Assembly: GCF_000970855.1 (NCBI RefSeq)
Contig: NZ_KQ034046.1
Span: 1,130,097-1,194,096, forward strand
DNA from: Lactobacillus helsingborgensis
Lineage (GTDB): Bacteria; Bacillota; Bacilli; Lactobacillales; Lactobacillaceae
Direction of reading: 5' to 3'
Length of the DNA: 64,000 nt
The notes under the pieces are model-generated. The model saw only the letters and a list, made by a program, of their open reading frames with translations, had not been told where the DNA came from and ran no database searches. Made by a program: the position numbers and the translations under genes. Shown one piece after another: positions 28,840 to 37,848 of this stretch. Each line of letters starts with the position of its first letter. The stretch's first letter is position 1.

Positions 28840-29677
28840 GTTTTCTCCTTGTCAACTGAACTACCTGCTCCATTAAAGATTCAACTGTCAATGGACCTAC
28901 TCCACCTGGAACAGGGGTGATATAGCTAGCGACATTGGTTACATGAGCATAATCAACATCCCCTACTATTTTGCCGTTAAAGCGATTTATTCCTACATCT
29001 ATTATAACAGCACCTTTTTTTACCATATCTGCTGTTACCAGATTAGGCTGTCCTGCAGCAGCAACCAACACATCTGCCCTCTTGGTATATTCGGATAATT
29101 TTTTAGTTTTTAAGTGCAGAATTGATACAGTTGCATCCCGCTCAAGCATCATTGCCGCAAGGGGCTTGCCCACTATACTACTGCGACCAATAATAACCAC
29201 ATTCTTACCCTTCAACTCAATATGATAATAATCTAATAGTGTTAAAATGCCATGCGCAGTTGCAGGTTCAACAAAATGGTCACCGCGCCACAAGCGGCCA
29301 ACATTTGCGGGAGTTAAGCAATCTACATCTTTTTCAGGGTCAATCGCAGCCAGAGCTTCATTTAAGTCAATCTGCCCGGGTACAGGCAATTGAATCATGA
29401 TACCATTGACTTTTTCTTCTTCATTCAGACAATTTATCAAACTTAGCAGCTCTTTTTGTGTCACAGAAGATGATAATTGAAACAATTTTTGTTTGATGCC
29501 GATCTCTTTTGCTCGTCTTTTTTTAGTTTTTAAATAAATTTTACTACTGGGATCATTACCAATATTAATTACGCAGAATAAGGGTTGTATGCCCTCACTT
29601 TTTAAATGGGTTACCTTTTGCTTAAGTTTAGTAGCTCGTAAGTCAGCTAAGTGCTTGCCGTCCAAAAGTTGTGCCAT
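28829..29677 (-). CDS. folD: methylenetetrahydrofolate dehydrogenase/cyclohydrolase FolD
   Basis: Bifunctional folate enzyme. The catalytic Lys is in YLKTKKRRAKEIGI, with IMIQLPVPGQID, NAD(P)-binding VIIGRSSIVGKPLAAMM and TPVPGGVGPLTVESLM. It is 282 residues long. A terminator-like hairpin lies between nusB and folD, and the gene is followed directly by xseA. Confidence 0.96.
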   Translation of the reverse strand: MAQLLDGKHLADLRATKLKQKVTHLKSEGIQPLFCVINIGNDPSSKIYLKTKKRRAKEIGIKQKLFQLSSSVTQKELLSLINCLNEEEKVNGIMIQLPVPGQIDLNEALAAIDPEKDVDCLTPANVGRLWRGDHFVEPATAHGILTLLDYYHIELKGKNVVIIGRSSIVGKPLAAMMLERDATVSILHLKTKKLSEYTKRADVLVAAAGQPNLVTADMVKKGAVIIDVGINRFNGKIVGDVDYAHVTNVASYITPVPGGVGPLTVESLMEQVVQLTRRKHGK

Positions 29678-29700
29678 TAAGTCTATTCCTTTTCTAAAAA

Positions 29701-29725
29701 AATAGCCGGCTTAAAGCCGACTATT
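29701..29725 (-). terminator. terminator-like hairpin between nusB and folD
   Basis: An 11-bp stem with one G.U pair (29701-29711 with 29715-29725) and a T-run on the minus strand lies just after the nusB stop at 29728, within a co-directional cluster. Confidence 0.7.
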
Positions 29726-29727
29726 AG

Positions 29728-30126
29728 TTATTTTTGAATAAAATTTGCCAACATTCCATTAATAAATGGTTTACTTTTAGGATCAGCAAATTCATCACAC
29801 AAGTTTAAAGCTTCATTTACTGCAGCTTTGGGCTCAATTTCTTTACTGTACTTTATTTCATATAAAGCAACTTCCAAAATTGCTAACGAGATCTGATTAA
29901 TCCGATTGATACGCCAGTTTTTTTTCAAAAAACTAGCCAACTCACCTTTTAATTCATCTCTCTTTTCAATTACGCCTTCAATTATTTCTTTGGCATAAGC
30001 AGAAAGTTCTTTCAAATCAAGCATTGCAACAGTTTTAGCTTCAACTTCAGCAGCTGAATACTTAACATCCTGATTAGCCAAATACACAGCCTGCATTGCA
30101 ACTCTACGACTTTGGTGTTGATTCAT
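29728..30126 (-). CDS. nusB: transcription antitermination factor NusB
   Basis: RNA-binding factor of the rRNA antitermination complex. The conserved SRRVAMQAVYLAN at the N-terminus, ILEVALYEIKYSKEIEPKAAVNEALNLCDEFADPKSKPFINGML at the C-terminal core. I use the ATG at 30126 (132 residues); an in-phase ATG five codons earlier has the ribosome binding AGAG inside it. It overlaps the end of the asp23-family gene. Confidence 0.94.
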   Translation of the reverse strand: MNQHQSRRVAMQAVYLANQDVKYSAAEVEAKTVAMLDLKELSAYAKEIIEGVIEKRDELKGELASFLKKNWRINRINQISLAILEVALYEIKYSKEIEPKAAVNEALNLCDEFADPKSKPFINGMLANFIQK

Positions 30127-30562
30127 TTTTACTCTTTTCATCTATGTCAGAAAATAGCTGAGAAGTTCCGCTGCCATCTTCATCTTCATCGTCTGGAAAT
30201 TCTAAGCCGGTAACATGAACATTAATTTCATTAAGAGTTAAGTCTGTCATCTGCAATACTTGTTGCTTTAAAGATTTTTGCAGATCCATTGCAATCTTAG
30301 GTACATTTCTACCCGCCTCAATAGAGACGTAAACATCAGCAACCAAATTGTGTTCATCGTCAATATTTACGGATACACCTTTACCGCGGTCTTCTCTTCC
30401 TAAAACGCGATTGATCCCAGACTTGACATTGCCGTGCATTCCAGCAACTCCGTCAACTTTTTCGGCAGCAATGCCCATAATAACTTCAAGAACACTTGGA
30501 TCTATTTCAATTTCTTCACCGTTATTTTTATCATCTAAGACAATTTTTGAACTATCTGCCAT
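30104..30562 (-). CDS. Asp23/Gls24 family protein (YqhY)
   Basis: 152-residue second Asp23-family member of the window. Core EIDPSVLEVIMGIAAEKVDGVAGMHG and VADVYVSIEAGRNVPKIAMDLQKSLKQ; the C-terminal 30 residues are acidic (PDDEDEDG). The order efp-yqhY-nusB matches B. subtilis, where YqhY is linked to acetyl-CoA carboxylase activity; transfer of that role here is inference. Confidence 0.9.
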   Translation of the reverse strand: MADSSKIVLDDKNNGEEIEIDPSVLEVIMGIAAEKVDGVAGMHGNVKSGINRVLGREDRGKGVSVNIDDEHNLVADVYVSIEAGRNVPKIAMDLQKSLKQQVLQMTDLTLNEINVHVTGLEFPDDEDEDGSGTSQLFSDIDEKSKNESTPKS

Positions 30563-30581
30563 TTTTGTTTACCTCGATTAA

Positions 30582-31151
30582 TTATTTGTTCGCACGAGAT
30601 ACATAAGTACCATCGACTGTATTAATTACTAAAACATCGCCTTCATTAATAAAGAAAGGTACGTTAACGACTAAACCAGTTTCCATAGTTGCAGGCTTAC
30701 CACCACCAGAAGACGTGTCACCTTTAATATTAGGCTCTGTTTTGGCAACCGTCAATTCAACAGTATTAGGCAACTGAATTCCTAAAGTCTGGCCTTCATG
30801 CATAATAACGCTAATTTCCATGTTTTCCTTTAAAAACTTAGCTTCATCTTTTATTTGTTCATTCGGAATTGCTAGCTGGTCATAGGTCTTATTATCCATA
30901 AAGACATAACTTGAACCATCATTATATAGATACTGCATAGTTTTTGTTTCAATTTCAGCAGTCTCAACCTTAGCGGTAGAACGGAAAGTATATTCCTGCA
31001 CAGCACCTGTATTTAAGCTCTTCAGCTTTGAACGCACAAATGCACTACCCTTACCAGGCTTAACGTGTTGAAATTCAACTATACGCCATAAGTCATTATT
31101 ATACTTAATGGTCAAGCCATTCTTAAATTCGTTAACTGATATCATTGTCAT
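30582..31151 (-). CDS. efp: elongation factor P
   Basis: Relieves ribosome stalling at polyproline stretches. Three OB-like domains in 189 residues; [19 protein letters not shown] contains the loop whose tip Lys is modified in many EF-P proteins. The ATG at 31151 lies 8 nt after GAGG; the second ATG two codons later is too far. It sits downstream of pepP, as in Bacillus. Confidence 0.96.
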   Translation of the reverse strand: MTMISVNEFKNGLTIKYNNDLWRIVEFQHVKPGKGSAFVRSKLKSLNTGAVQEYTFRSTAKVETAEIETKTMQYLYNDGSSYVFMDNKTYDQLAIPNEQIKDEAKFLKENMEISVIMHEGQTLGIQLPNTVELTVAKTEPNIKGDTSSGGGKPATMETGLVVNVPFFINEGDVLVINTVDGTYVSRANK

Positions 31152-31223
31152 ATTGAGTACCTCATCTCCATAATATTATCTTACCAATTAGTAAGCGATT
31201 TTACTATAATTATTATTTAACTT

Positions 31224-32333
31224 TTACAAAGAAATTAAGTTGTCTTTAGGCAAGGTTGACAGTGTTTCAGGAGTTTGATCATGAACCAAAATATCGTCCT
31301 CAATCCTTACGCCACCCTTATTAGGCAAATATATGCCTGGTTCAACTGTATGCACCATATTGTTAAGCAATTCTTGTTTGCCAAATGGTAGAGCTGGTTG
31401 GCATAATTCGTGAATTTCTAAGCCGATACCATGACCGATACCGTGACCAAAATATTGCCCGTATCCTTGTTCAGTGATATAACTTCTAGCAGCCTGGTCA
31501 ACATCACTACCATGATTACCTTTAACCGCAGCGGCAATGCCACGACGCTGAGCTTCATGAACAATCTGATATATTTTATGCATTTCCTGGTCGACTTTGC
31601 CAACGGCCACTGTTCTGGTAATATCAGCAGCATAACCATGGTAGAAGGCACCAAAGTCAATCACTACCATATCACCATCTTCAATCACTTTGTCACTTGC
31701 AACTCCATGAGCCCAAGCAGATCTAACTCCTGAAGCAATAATGGTGTCAAAACTAGGCCCATCTCCACCGTTAATCTTAAAATAGTAATCTAATTTAGCT
31801 CCGATTTTCCGTTCTACCACTCCCGGTTTGATTAGTGGCAATATTTCGTTAAAGCTATCCATTGAAATATCAATTGCTTTGCGTAAAGTTTCTAACTCAA
31901 GTGAATCTTTAACGTTGCGTACTTTTTCGACTAATTCTTCACAAATCTCAAAGTCAACCTGCGGATTTAACTTTTGCAACTTGTTAAATTCAACAGCTGA
32001 AACAAATTCACCTTCAACCAAGACCTTTTTGAGATTTGCTTTCTGCAGCTGCTTTGCAATCTCAACGTCTTGGTCTTCTTTTTTCATTATTACACTAATT
32101 TCGCCCGGAGCCTGCGCCTTAATCTGATCATCAAAGCGTGAATCAGAAAGAAGAATACGATCTCCTCGAGTGGTTAAAATTAACTGAGCTTCTTCACCAG
32201 TAAAGTTCGTAAGATAACGGTAATTAGCCTGATTAAAAATTAGTAAGCCATCAGCATTTTGCTCTTTTATCAAATCAATTACTTTGCTTATTCGCCTATT
32301 AATTAAAGTTAATAATTCATCTTCTTCAGCCAT
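31224..32333 (-). CDS. pepP: M24 family Xaa-Pro aminopeptidase
   Basis: Metallopeptidase that removes N-terminal residues preceding proline. The creatinase-type N-domain is followed by a pita-bread fold with metal ligands in VVIDFGAFYHGYAADITRT, HGIGHGIGLEIHE, TVEPGIYLP and GVRIEDDILV. It is 369 residues long. It is the yqhT equivalent next to efp; together with PepX and Opp it fits peptide-based nutrition. Confidence 0.93.
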   Translation of the reverse strand: MAEEDELLTLINRRISKVIDLIKEQNADGLLIFNQANYRYLTNFTGEEAQLILTTRGDRILLSDSRFDDQIKAQAPGEISVIMKKEDQDVEIAKQLQKANLKKVLVEGEFVSAVEFNKLQKLNPQVDFEICEELVEKVRNVKDSLELETLRKAIDISMDSFNEILPLIKPGVVERKIGAKLDYYFKINGGDGPSFDTIIASGVRSAWAHGVASDKVIEDGDMVVIDFGAFYHGYAADITRTVAVGKVDQEMHKIYQIVHEAQRRGIAAAVKGNHGSDVDQAARSYITEQGYGQYFGHGIGHGIGLEIHELCQPALPFGKQELLNNMVHTVEPGIYLPNKGGVRIEDDILVHDQTPETLSTLPKDNLISL

Positions 32334-32437
32334 AATTATATTCTCCTGTTGATCTCTCGTGTTTCGTTTTTATCTAAATTTTAACCCTAAAGATATTCAA
32401 ATTACTATCCATTCTTTTGTAAAATAAAGCAGAAAAA

Positions 32438-32463
32438 AGACGAGAAGCATATGCTTTTCGCCT
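32438..32463 (-). terminator. terminator after rpmA
   Basis: An imperfect 11-bp stem (32438-32448 with 32453-32463, one mismatch and one G.U) with ATAT loop and a T-run on the minus strand ends the rplU-rpmA unit. Confidence 0.7.
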
Positions 32464-32481
32464 TCTTATTTAAGAACTAAA

Positions 32482-32778
32482 TTACTTAGCTTCTTCTTCA
32501 ACGGGAATAACAGAAACTTGCTTTCTGTATTTATCCTTCCGTTCAAACTTAACTACACCGTTAACCAATGCAAATAAAGTATCGTCTCCACCTTGGCCAA
32601 CATTTTTACCTGGGTGAATCTTAGTACCACGTTGACGATAGATAATTGAGCCGGCGTGAATAGTTTGACCATCTGCAGCTTTGGCGCCTAAGCGACGACC
32701 AGCTGAATTACGGCCGTTAGCAGTAGAACCTCCACCTTTGTGGTGGGCAAATAATTTAAGATTTAAAATATTCATCAT
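32482..32778 (-). CDS. rpmA: 50S ribosomal protein L27, with cleavable N-terminal extension
   Basis: Large-subunit protein at the peptidyl transferase centre. The N-terminus carries the Firmicutes extension ILNLKLF before AHHKGGG, which in Staphylococcus is removed by the protease Prp after LQ-F-F; the site here is LKLF/AHHK. The rest ([43 protein letters not shown]) is normal. Tandem ATGs follow AGAGGTG. Only 10 bp separate it from rplU, so the prp (ysxB) gene that usually lies between is absent. Confidence 0.96.
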   Translation of the reverse strand: MMNILNLKLFAHHKGGGSTANGRNSAGRRLGAKAADGQTIHAGSIIYRQRGTKIHPGKNVGQGGDDTLFALVNGVVKFERKDKYRKQVSVIPVEEEAK

Positions 32779-32788
32779 TATTTCACCT

Positions 32789-33103
32789 CTAGTTTAATTC
32801 AATTTTTTCAACTGTAACCTTAGTATAAGGTTGACGGTGACCATATTTTGAATGTGAGTGCTTCTTTGGCTTGTACTTAAAAGTAACTACTTTCTTTTCC
32901 TTGCCCTGCTTTTCAACTTTAGCAACAACTTTAGCACCTTTAACTAAAGGTGTACCAACTTTAACGTCTTTGCCATCAGAAGTAAGAACTACTTCGTCAA
33001 AAGTTACTTCATTACCTTCAGCAGCTTCTAGCTTTTCAACAAAAACACTATCGCCTTCAGCAACTTTATATTGCTTACCACCGGTTTTAATAATTGCGTA
33101 CAT
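32789..33103 (-). CDS. rplU: 50S ribosomal protein L21
   Basis: 104-residue large-subunit protein: [18 protein letters not shown] at the start and [21 protein letters not shown] near the C-terminus. GGAGGG precedes the ATG. It is first in the rplU-rpmA unit and has a structured leader at 33104-33214. Confidence 0.97.
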   Translation of the reverse strand: MYAIIKTGGKQYKVAEGDSVFVEKLEAAEGNEVTFDEVVLTSDGKDVKVGTPLVKGAKVVAKVEKQGKEKKVVTFKYKPKKHSHSKYGHRQPYTKVTVEKIELN

Positions 33104-33214
33104 TTACTACCCTCCAAAAATTACTTAGACTCGCCAATCGAGGTGCTTAAAAAGACTTATTGCCCCGAAATGTGCGGTTGCAGATGTGGAGGAAACCACA
33201 AATACAACTACTTT
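33104..33214 (-). promoter_or_regulatory. structured 5' leader of rplU (L21 leader candidate)
   Basis: About 100 nt between the promoter and rplU can fold: a hairpin TGTGG-TTTCCT-CCACA near the 5' end and CTCG-ATTG-GCGAG near the 3' end, with GGGGCAATAAG between. The position and size fit the L21 ribosomal leader RNAs known in Firmicutes, which mediate autoregulation. The match is by pattern; a covariance-model search would settle it. Confidence 0.5.
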
Positions 33215-33243
33215 ATAATACTACTCTGACTAATTGTTGGCAA
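33215..33243 (-). promoter_or_regulatory. rplU-rpmA promoter
   Basis: On the minus strand TTGCCA (33243-33238) and TATTAT (33220-33215) are 17 bp apart, with a pyrimidine-poor leader following. Confidence 0.7.
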
Positions 33244-33277
33244 TAAAAAATACCTTCATTGTTAAATAAAATTACAA

Positions 33278-34117
33278 TTATATTTGCCATTTACCGCCAT
33301 GCACTTTAGCAATATTTTCCGTAACAATAAATGCTTCACTATCAATCGCTCGTGCTTTAGCCACCAGTTGACCATATTCATTAGTGTCAACCACAATAAC
33401 CAATTGCTGTTTATCCTGGTCGCTATAGCCGCCAACCACATTATATACGGTCAGTCCATCATAGTCGTGCTGCAACATTTGGCGAATTTCTTCCAACTTA
33501 CTATTACTCATAATGCGCACTTGATATTTTTTATCAAAACCAGTTTCAGTGTAGCGCATAGTAATAGTCGTAATTATTTGAGAAAAGGCTGCCAATAGAA
33601 AAGCTTCAACACCATCTACGAAAATATTCAAGAAAATGACTGACATATCAATAACCATTAAGGACAGTGCGGGATCAACAAAGAAATATTTTTTGATGAT
33701 TAATGGTGGAATTGTTGTCCCTCCCGATGAGGCATTAATCCGGTAAAGCATTGAAACACCAACGCCCATTAAAACGCCGCCATAAATTACAGCCAACATA
33801 TTATTTGAAGTTAATTTATAACTAGGTGTAATCGCCATTAAAATCGGAATCAAAAAGCTTCCTAATGCTACCTTCTTTAAAGTTTCCTTACCTAAAAACA
33901 CAGCAGCAAGTATCAGCATTATTGAGTTAACAACAAAAACCGAAACGGAACGGTTAATTCCCCAAACAGCTTCAATTAAGATTGAAATACCTGTAGAACC
34001 ACCTGCAGCAACATTAATTGGCGCATAAAAAAAGTTAACTGATATTGTAATTATTTCTAATCCAGCTAGAAAGAATAACCAGTATTGCCATGTGTGTGCC
34101 TGTTTTTTAGCTTTCAT
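33278..34117 (-). CDS. YitT family membrane protein (DUF161/DUF2179)
   Basis: 279 residues: about five or six membrane helices (for example YWLFFLAGLEIITISVNFFY; VFVVNSIMLILAAVFLG) with the family motif NVAAGGSTGISILI and SSGGTTIPPLI, then a soluble C-terminal DUF2179 domain (YQVRIMSNSKLEEIRQML; VNEYGQ-like VVDTNEYGQ). Transport substrate unknown. It stands alone between rplU and the DUF2325 gene. Confidence 0.88.
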   Translation of the reverse strand: MKAKKQAHTWQYWLFFLAGLEIITISVNFFYAPINVAAGGSTGISILIEAVWGINRSVSVFVVNSIMLILAAVFLGKETLKKVALGSFLIPILMAITPSYKLTSNNMLAVIYGGVLMGVGVSMLYRINASSGGTTIPPLIIKKYFFVDPALSLMVIDMSVIFLNIFVDGVEAFLLAAFSQIITTITMRYTETGFDKKYQVRIMSNSKLEEIRQMLQHDYDGLTVYNVVGGYSDQDKQQLVIVVDTNEYGQLVAKARAIDSEAFIVTENIAKVHGGKWQI

Positions 34118-34286
34118 CTCATCTTCCTTCCATAAAATTGTTATTTTATATTGTACAGGAAAAACGCCAAATTATGCAAGAAATGTGGGCTTTTTGATTG
34201 GTTAAGGCTATACTTGTTATCTGTCAAAAACATAATAGTTAAAACATTTTCTTAAATTATTAAGAAATTATAAAGAAAAATTTTTT

Positions 34287-35615
34287 CTACTTATCTGCTA
34301 AGCGATAATTAATTGTCTGGTTACCTTCATAAGCGGGAAGACCATTTTCAGCTCGATATAACGCACGTTCAAATGCTTGGTAACCTTTACTTGAACTAAC
34401 TGCAAACTTAATATGATATTTATTGGCAAATTCACTGATATTCCAGGTACTGTCATGTGCCGCAAAAGCAGTTACCAATATGACAATATCTAAATCTTTT
34501 ATTTGGTTTTCAATTACTTTTTTCTTACCCTGAAAAGCATCAATTGGAATTGGTATACCATGATAGCGATTAACTACACTTTCAAGTATGGCCTCGTTTT
34601 GATTATCACCAACAGCAATTCCAACACGTTGATAATGAAGGTCCATTTCAAGTCGCGGTACTTTAGTATCTTTTGCTTCTTTCTTAGTTTTTTTCTTTCT
34701 AATTTGCGGATCTTTGGGCTGTTCAAGTTGATACACCCAGCGTATCTGAATTGCTTCTGCAGGATTTTTCTTCAAGCGCACATCACCATCATACCAAGCT
34801 AAATCTACGATAGAGCCATCAGTTAGGCGAATATTTTCGTCCCAATACTTACTTGAATCAACGGGTAAAAGAATTTGCTTACCGTGAATCCGCAATTTTT
34901 TACCTTGTGCATTGCGAGTAATTGCCAAATGTCCAGACCTTCCCTGCACCACAGCGTATTTAAAAGTAGAAATGGCATCGACTTCCATACTGGGTAGATC
35001 ACGAAACCCAACAACTCGTAAAATAGTCGCATCATAGTGCGAATTTTTATCTTCTGGAATCGCTTCGACAATGTCGCCGCTTTTTAAATTCAAGGAATGT
35101 ATTTGTGATTCTGTTAAAGTAAAAACCGTACGATTACTATCATTAATTAAGTCACAACCCGTTAGTAAACGAATTACTGTATATCTCTTGCCTTTACGGT
35201 AGTCCCTTTGAGGCTTTTTTATGGGCGCTAGTGCTTGCTCAAAAACTTTTTTATCAATCAGGTCTTTCGTAGCCGGGGCTGAGTTGAGAGCTTTTTTTAA
35301 ATCAACTAAATTTTGTCTATATTCCTTATTAATGCTGGGAGTAAGAGTTAGTTGCTGAATAGCGGAAAGGGCTGAATTTTTGGCAGAAAGATCTGCAGTA
35401 TTGATGATAAAACGCGTCAGACTTTTTAACAGCAAATTAAGTTGTTGGAAATCGACCTCCACGTTGTTTTTAGCACTTTCTGGGCTATTATTTGCATCTG
35501 TATCAGCGGTCATACCCAAGATTAGTTTAATTGCAGCCAGTCCGTTTTTTAAGCTTTTCTCATCTCCAGCCGTCTGATTAAGAATTCTTTTTAAATTATT
35601 ACGATAATCGAACAT
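34287..35615 (-). CDS. DUF2325 domain protein of unknown function
   Basis: 442-residue soluble protein with no signal peptide. The last 100 residues (VGIAVGDNQNEAILESVV; IVILVTAFAAHDSTWNIS; KFAVSSSKGYQAFERALYRAE) match the layout of DUF2325, a Rossmann-like module with a conserved H in the SH/AHD turn. The central part has a beta-rich segment (GDIVEAIPEDKNSHYDATILRVVGF) and a Lys-rich linker (RKKKTKKEAKDTK). The N-terminal 130 residues are helical. I do not know its function. AGG precedes the ATG by 7 nt. Confidence 0.75.
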   Translation of the reverse strand: MFDYRNNLKRILNQTAGDEKSLKNGLAAIKLILGMTADTDANNSPESAKNNVEVDFQQLNLLLKSLTRFIINTADLSAKNSALSAIQQLTLTPSINKEYRQNLVDLKKALNSAPATKDLIDKKVFEQALAPIKKPQRDYRKGKRYTVIRLLTGCDLINDSNRTVFTLTESQIHSLNLKSGDIVEAIPEDKNSHYDATILRVVGFRDLPSMEVDAISTFKYAVVQGRSGHLAITRNAQGKKLRIHGKQILLPVDSSKYWDENIRLTDGSIVDLAWYDGDVRLKKNPAEAIQIRWVYQLEQPKDPQIRKKKTKKEAKDTKVPRLEMDLHYQRVGIAVGDNQNEAILESVVNRYHGIPIPIDAFQGKKKVIENQIKDLDIVILVTAFAAHDSTWNISEFANKYHIKFAVSSSKGYQAFERALYRAENGLPAYEGNQTINYRLADK

Positions 35616-35664
35616 GTTTATACCTATCTCTTTTGTGATTTACTTTAGTATAGCAAATGCAAAA

Positions 35665-35687
35665 AAGCCCAGCGTAGTGCTAGGCTT
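35665..35687 (-). terminator. terminator after the DUF2207 gene
   Basis: A 9-bp stem with one mismatch (AAGCCTAGC / GCTGGGCTT on the minus strand) and GTAGT-complement loop is followed by a T-run. Confidence 0.7.
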
Positions 35688-35704
35688 AAAGTCAAAAATT
35701 TTTA

Positions 35705-37468
35705 CTAGAAAGCTCCACCACCGGAACCTCCACCGAAGCCACCGGACGAACCACTGGAAAAGCTGCTTGACCCGGTAGATATACTATCGTTAAAGCAAGA
35801 ATCAAAGTTAGCAGAAAAGCTATCTTTGCCGGTATTAGAAACAAAACCATAGTAAAAGTAATCACTACGTGCCAGTTCTTCTTGAGTGAATTCTATTTTC
35901 AGTTCTTTCATTACTTTATTGGCTAAGCCAAAAGCAACGGCATAAGGCATGATATCCTCCCACAAAATGAGATCACCAACATCCCTCATCTTAAACTTAC
36001 CGATATCTTTTAGCATCTTTTTGAAACCACGTATCTTTTCAGTTTCAATTTTTCCTTTTTCTGAATAAATACCAGTCTGCCTGATAATGAAAATCAGCGC
36101 TAGCAAACTCAAAATCAGAATCAAAGCCTCGCCAAAAACTATCACTAAGATAAATTTAAGTGAGCTCATGAGAGCTACTACCGAAGCAGCGAAACTGATG
36201 ACCATCATTAAAATTATGATAGCTATATTTTTATTTTTACGATTTATTAATGAATCGGGCAAATATATTTGCTTTTCTTTACTATCAAAATAATCTCCTG
36301 CCCAAAAGTCAAAATCATTGCCTAATCTCTTACCATGATATTTTTTCAAGGCTTGAGTGGTAAAACTAGTTCCATCCCCAATCTTGTTAAAGAGTGTTTT
36401 CATTAACCTGCTTTCTTCGACAATACTTTCGTCTATCGCGGTTATCCGATAATAAGTTTTAAGATGGGCTTTATAATCTTCAATCCTAATTTTTTTCTGT
36501 GCTGCCAGTTCCATCAAATAAGCGGTAAACGCGCGATTATCCGGCTGTTTTGCAGTATCCAAAATTTGCGCTAATATTGGATTCACATCAGGTATTTCAT
36601 AGTTATGGGCTAGTTCGCGAATTTTGCGGGGCATAAAACCAATTTTTTTGGTCCTAAAACCCTTAATGATACCTAAAAGTCCTGCAATTAGACTCACAGC
36701 AATTAGCCAGAGACTTCTTCTTACCCCTTTTTTTTGCTTTAATTCCGTATTTCGCGCTAACTCTTTCTCCTGCTTTATCACTGCCTGACGGTGATTCTTA
36801 CCTTTGACATTTTGATTGTTGGCAGTAATTTTAGGAGGGAAAATAGTATGAACTTCAATACCCATGTCACCAGCGAGATTTTCAGCTGTCATGACAATTT
36901 TTCCTTTTTGAGGATTAACTTGCAGATGACCATCGATTGGTCCGTGGGCCCATGCTTTTAGACCCTTTACAGGCCCTGGAAAAATAACACTGGCTCTGAC
37001 ATAGTCCAAATCCCTATCCCAGCCATTGCCGATAATCTTAAAGTTAAGTTCAGCAACATCACGATAATTGGTAATAGCATTAGAGATGCGATAAAAATAA
37101 GTAACGGTGAAAAGGCGGTTACTTTTTATTTTATGAAATACCTTAAAACGGTAGCCCTTTTTACTATTTATCAGGTCATAATTATCAGTTTTGTGTGCCT
37201 TCTTTTGACCGTCCTTTACTATCACTTTGATATCGTCAATCTTCTGATTTGATTGCAGATTCTGACGATAATAAACACCATTGGCAGAGCTGTTAAATTT
37301 ATAGGTGATTGCCCTTTTCATCGACAATGAACCATCAGAATTCACTTTAGCAGTAGTAATGTTTTTAGCAATATCATAATCAACATCTGCTTTTGCTTCT
37401 TGTCCAGAAACAAAACAAAATAAAAGAATTCCTATAAGAGATATCAGTTTTAGAATTTTATGTTTCAT
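35705..37468 (-). CDS. DUF2207 domain membrane protein with Gly/Ser-rich tail
   Basis: 587 residues. An N-terminal signal peptide (hydrophobic LISLIGILLFCFVSG) leads to an extracellular DUF2207 domain, a membrane helix near residue 255 (LWLIAVSLIAGLLGIIKGF), a cytoplasmic winged-helix-like segment (ILAQILDTAKQPDNRAFTAYLMELAAQKKI), two more helices near residues 415-460, and a C-terminal tail of SSGGFGGGSGGGAF type. Such proteins are common in Firmicutes, with unknown role. It is a single-gene unit. Confidence 0.85.
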   Translation of the reverse strand: MKHKILKLISLIGILLFCFVSGQEAKADVDYDIAKNITTAKVNSDGSLSMKRAITYKFNSSANGVYYRQNLQSNQKIDDIKVIVKDGQKKAHKTDNYDLINSKKGYRFKVFHKIKSNRLFTVTYFYRISNAITNYRDVAELNFKIIGNGWDRDLDYVRASVIFPGPVKGLKAWAHGPIDGHLQVNPQKGKIVMTAENLAGDMGIEVHTIFPPKITANNQNVKGKNHRQAVIKQEKELARNTELKQKKGVRRSLWLIAVSLIAGLLGIIKGFRTKKIGFMPRKIRELAHNYEIPDVNPILAQILDTAKQPDNRAFTAYLMELAAQKKIRIEDYKAHLKTYYRITAIDESIVEESRLMKTLFNKIGDGTSFTTQALKKYHGKRLGNDFDFWAGDYFDSKEKQIYLPDSLINRKNKNIAIIILMMVISFAASVVALMSSLKFILVIVFGEALILILSLLALIFIIRQTGIYSEKGKIETEKIRGFKKMLKDIGKFKMRDVGDLILWEDIMPYAVAFGLANKVMKELKIEFTQEELARSDYFYYGFVSNTGKDSFSANFDSCFNDSISTGSSSFSSGSSGGFGGGSGGGAF

Positions 37469-37606
37469 GCTTTTTCCTATCTTTTTCTCTTCACTTTTCT
37501 TTATTATACAGATTATAAATCACAATTAACAAATCAATTTTCCTCCTTTCTTTTTTATCATCAATATTAGCTTTAAAAATAAGTTGAACAAAAAAGAAAT
37601 TTCCGG

Positions 37607-37635
37607 TTGCAATTGCAAAAACTTTTCTCTATAAT
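37607..37635 (+). promoter_or_regulatory. tRNA-Arg promoter
   Basis: TTGCAA (37607-37612) and TATAAT (37630-37635) are 17 bp apart, 36 bp before the mature tRNA 5' end. Confidence 0.8.
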
Positions 37636-37671
37636 AGTTAATGTTCTTGCGCGGGAATACGCAAAACTAAC

Positions 37672-37745
37672 GGTCTGGTAGCTCAGCTGGATAGAGCAAC
37701 GGTCTTCTAAACCGTGGGTCGTGAGTTCGAATCTCACCCGGATCA
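37672..37745 (+). tRNA. tRNA-Arg, anticodon TCT
   Basis: A 74-nt cloverleaf: acceptor GGTCTGG pairs with CCGGATC (two G.U), D-arm GCTC-AGCTGGATA-GAGC, anticodon stem ACGGT/ACCGT around CTTCTAA (anticodon TCT), T-arm GTGAG-TTCGAAT-CTCAC, discriminator A. CCA is not encoded. It decodes AGA/AGG. It is directly followed by a terminator and by accessory DNA, so it could be an integration site. Confidence 0.96.
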
Positions 37746-37752
37746 TAAAATC

Positions 37753-37781
37753 AAGCCTGTAAGCATTGGTCTTACAGGCTT
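37753..37781 (+). terminator. terminator after tRNA-Arg
   Basis: An 11-bp perfect stem AAGCCTGTAAG / CTTACAGGCTT (37753-37763 with 37771-37781) is followed by TTTT. Confidence 0.85.
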
Positions 37782-37848
37782 TTTGCATTCTCTAAGTATA
37801 TAAAAGACATCCAATATGCTTCATAACCAAAGCTTTCAAAGCGTTGTG

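Noticed and set aside
37573..37788. A 71-codon minus-strand frame across tRNA-Arg
   Set aside because: It is the well-known artefact frame antisense to a tRNA (RFELTTHGLEDRCSIQLSYQ), which often passes gene prediction. The tRNA explains it.
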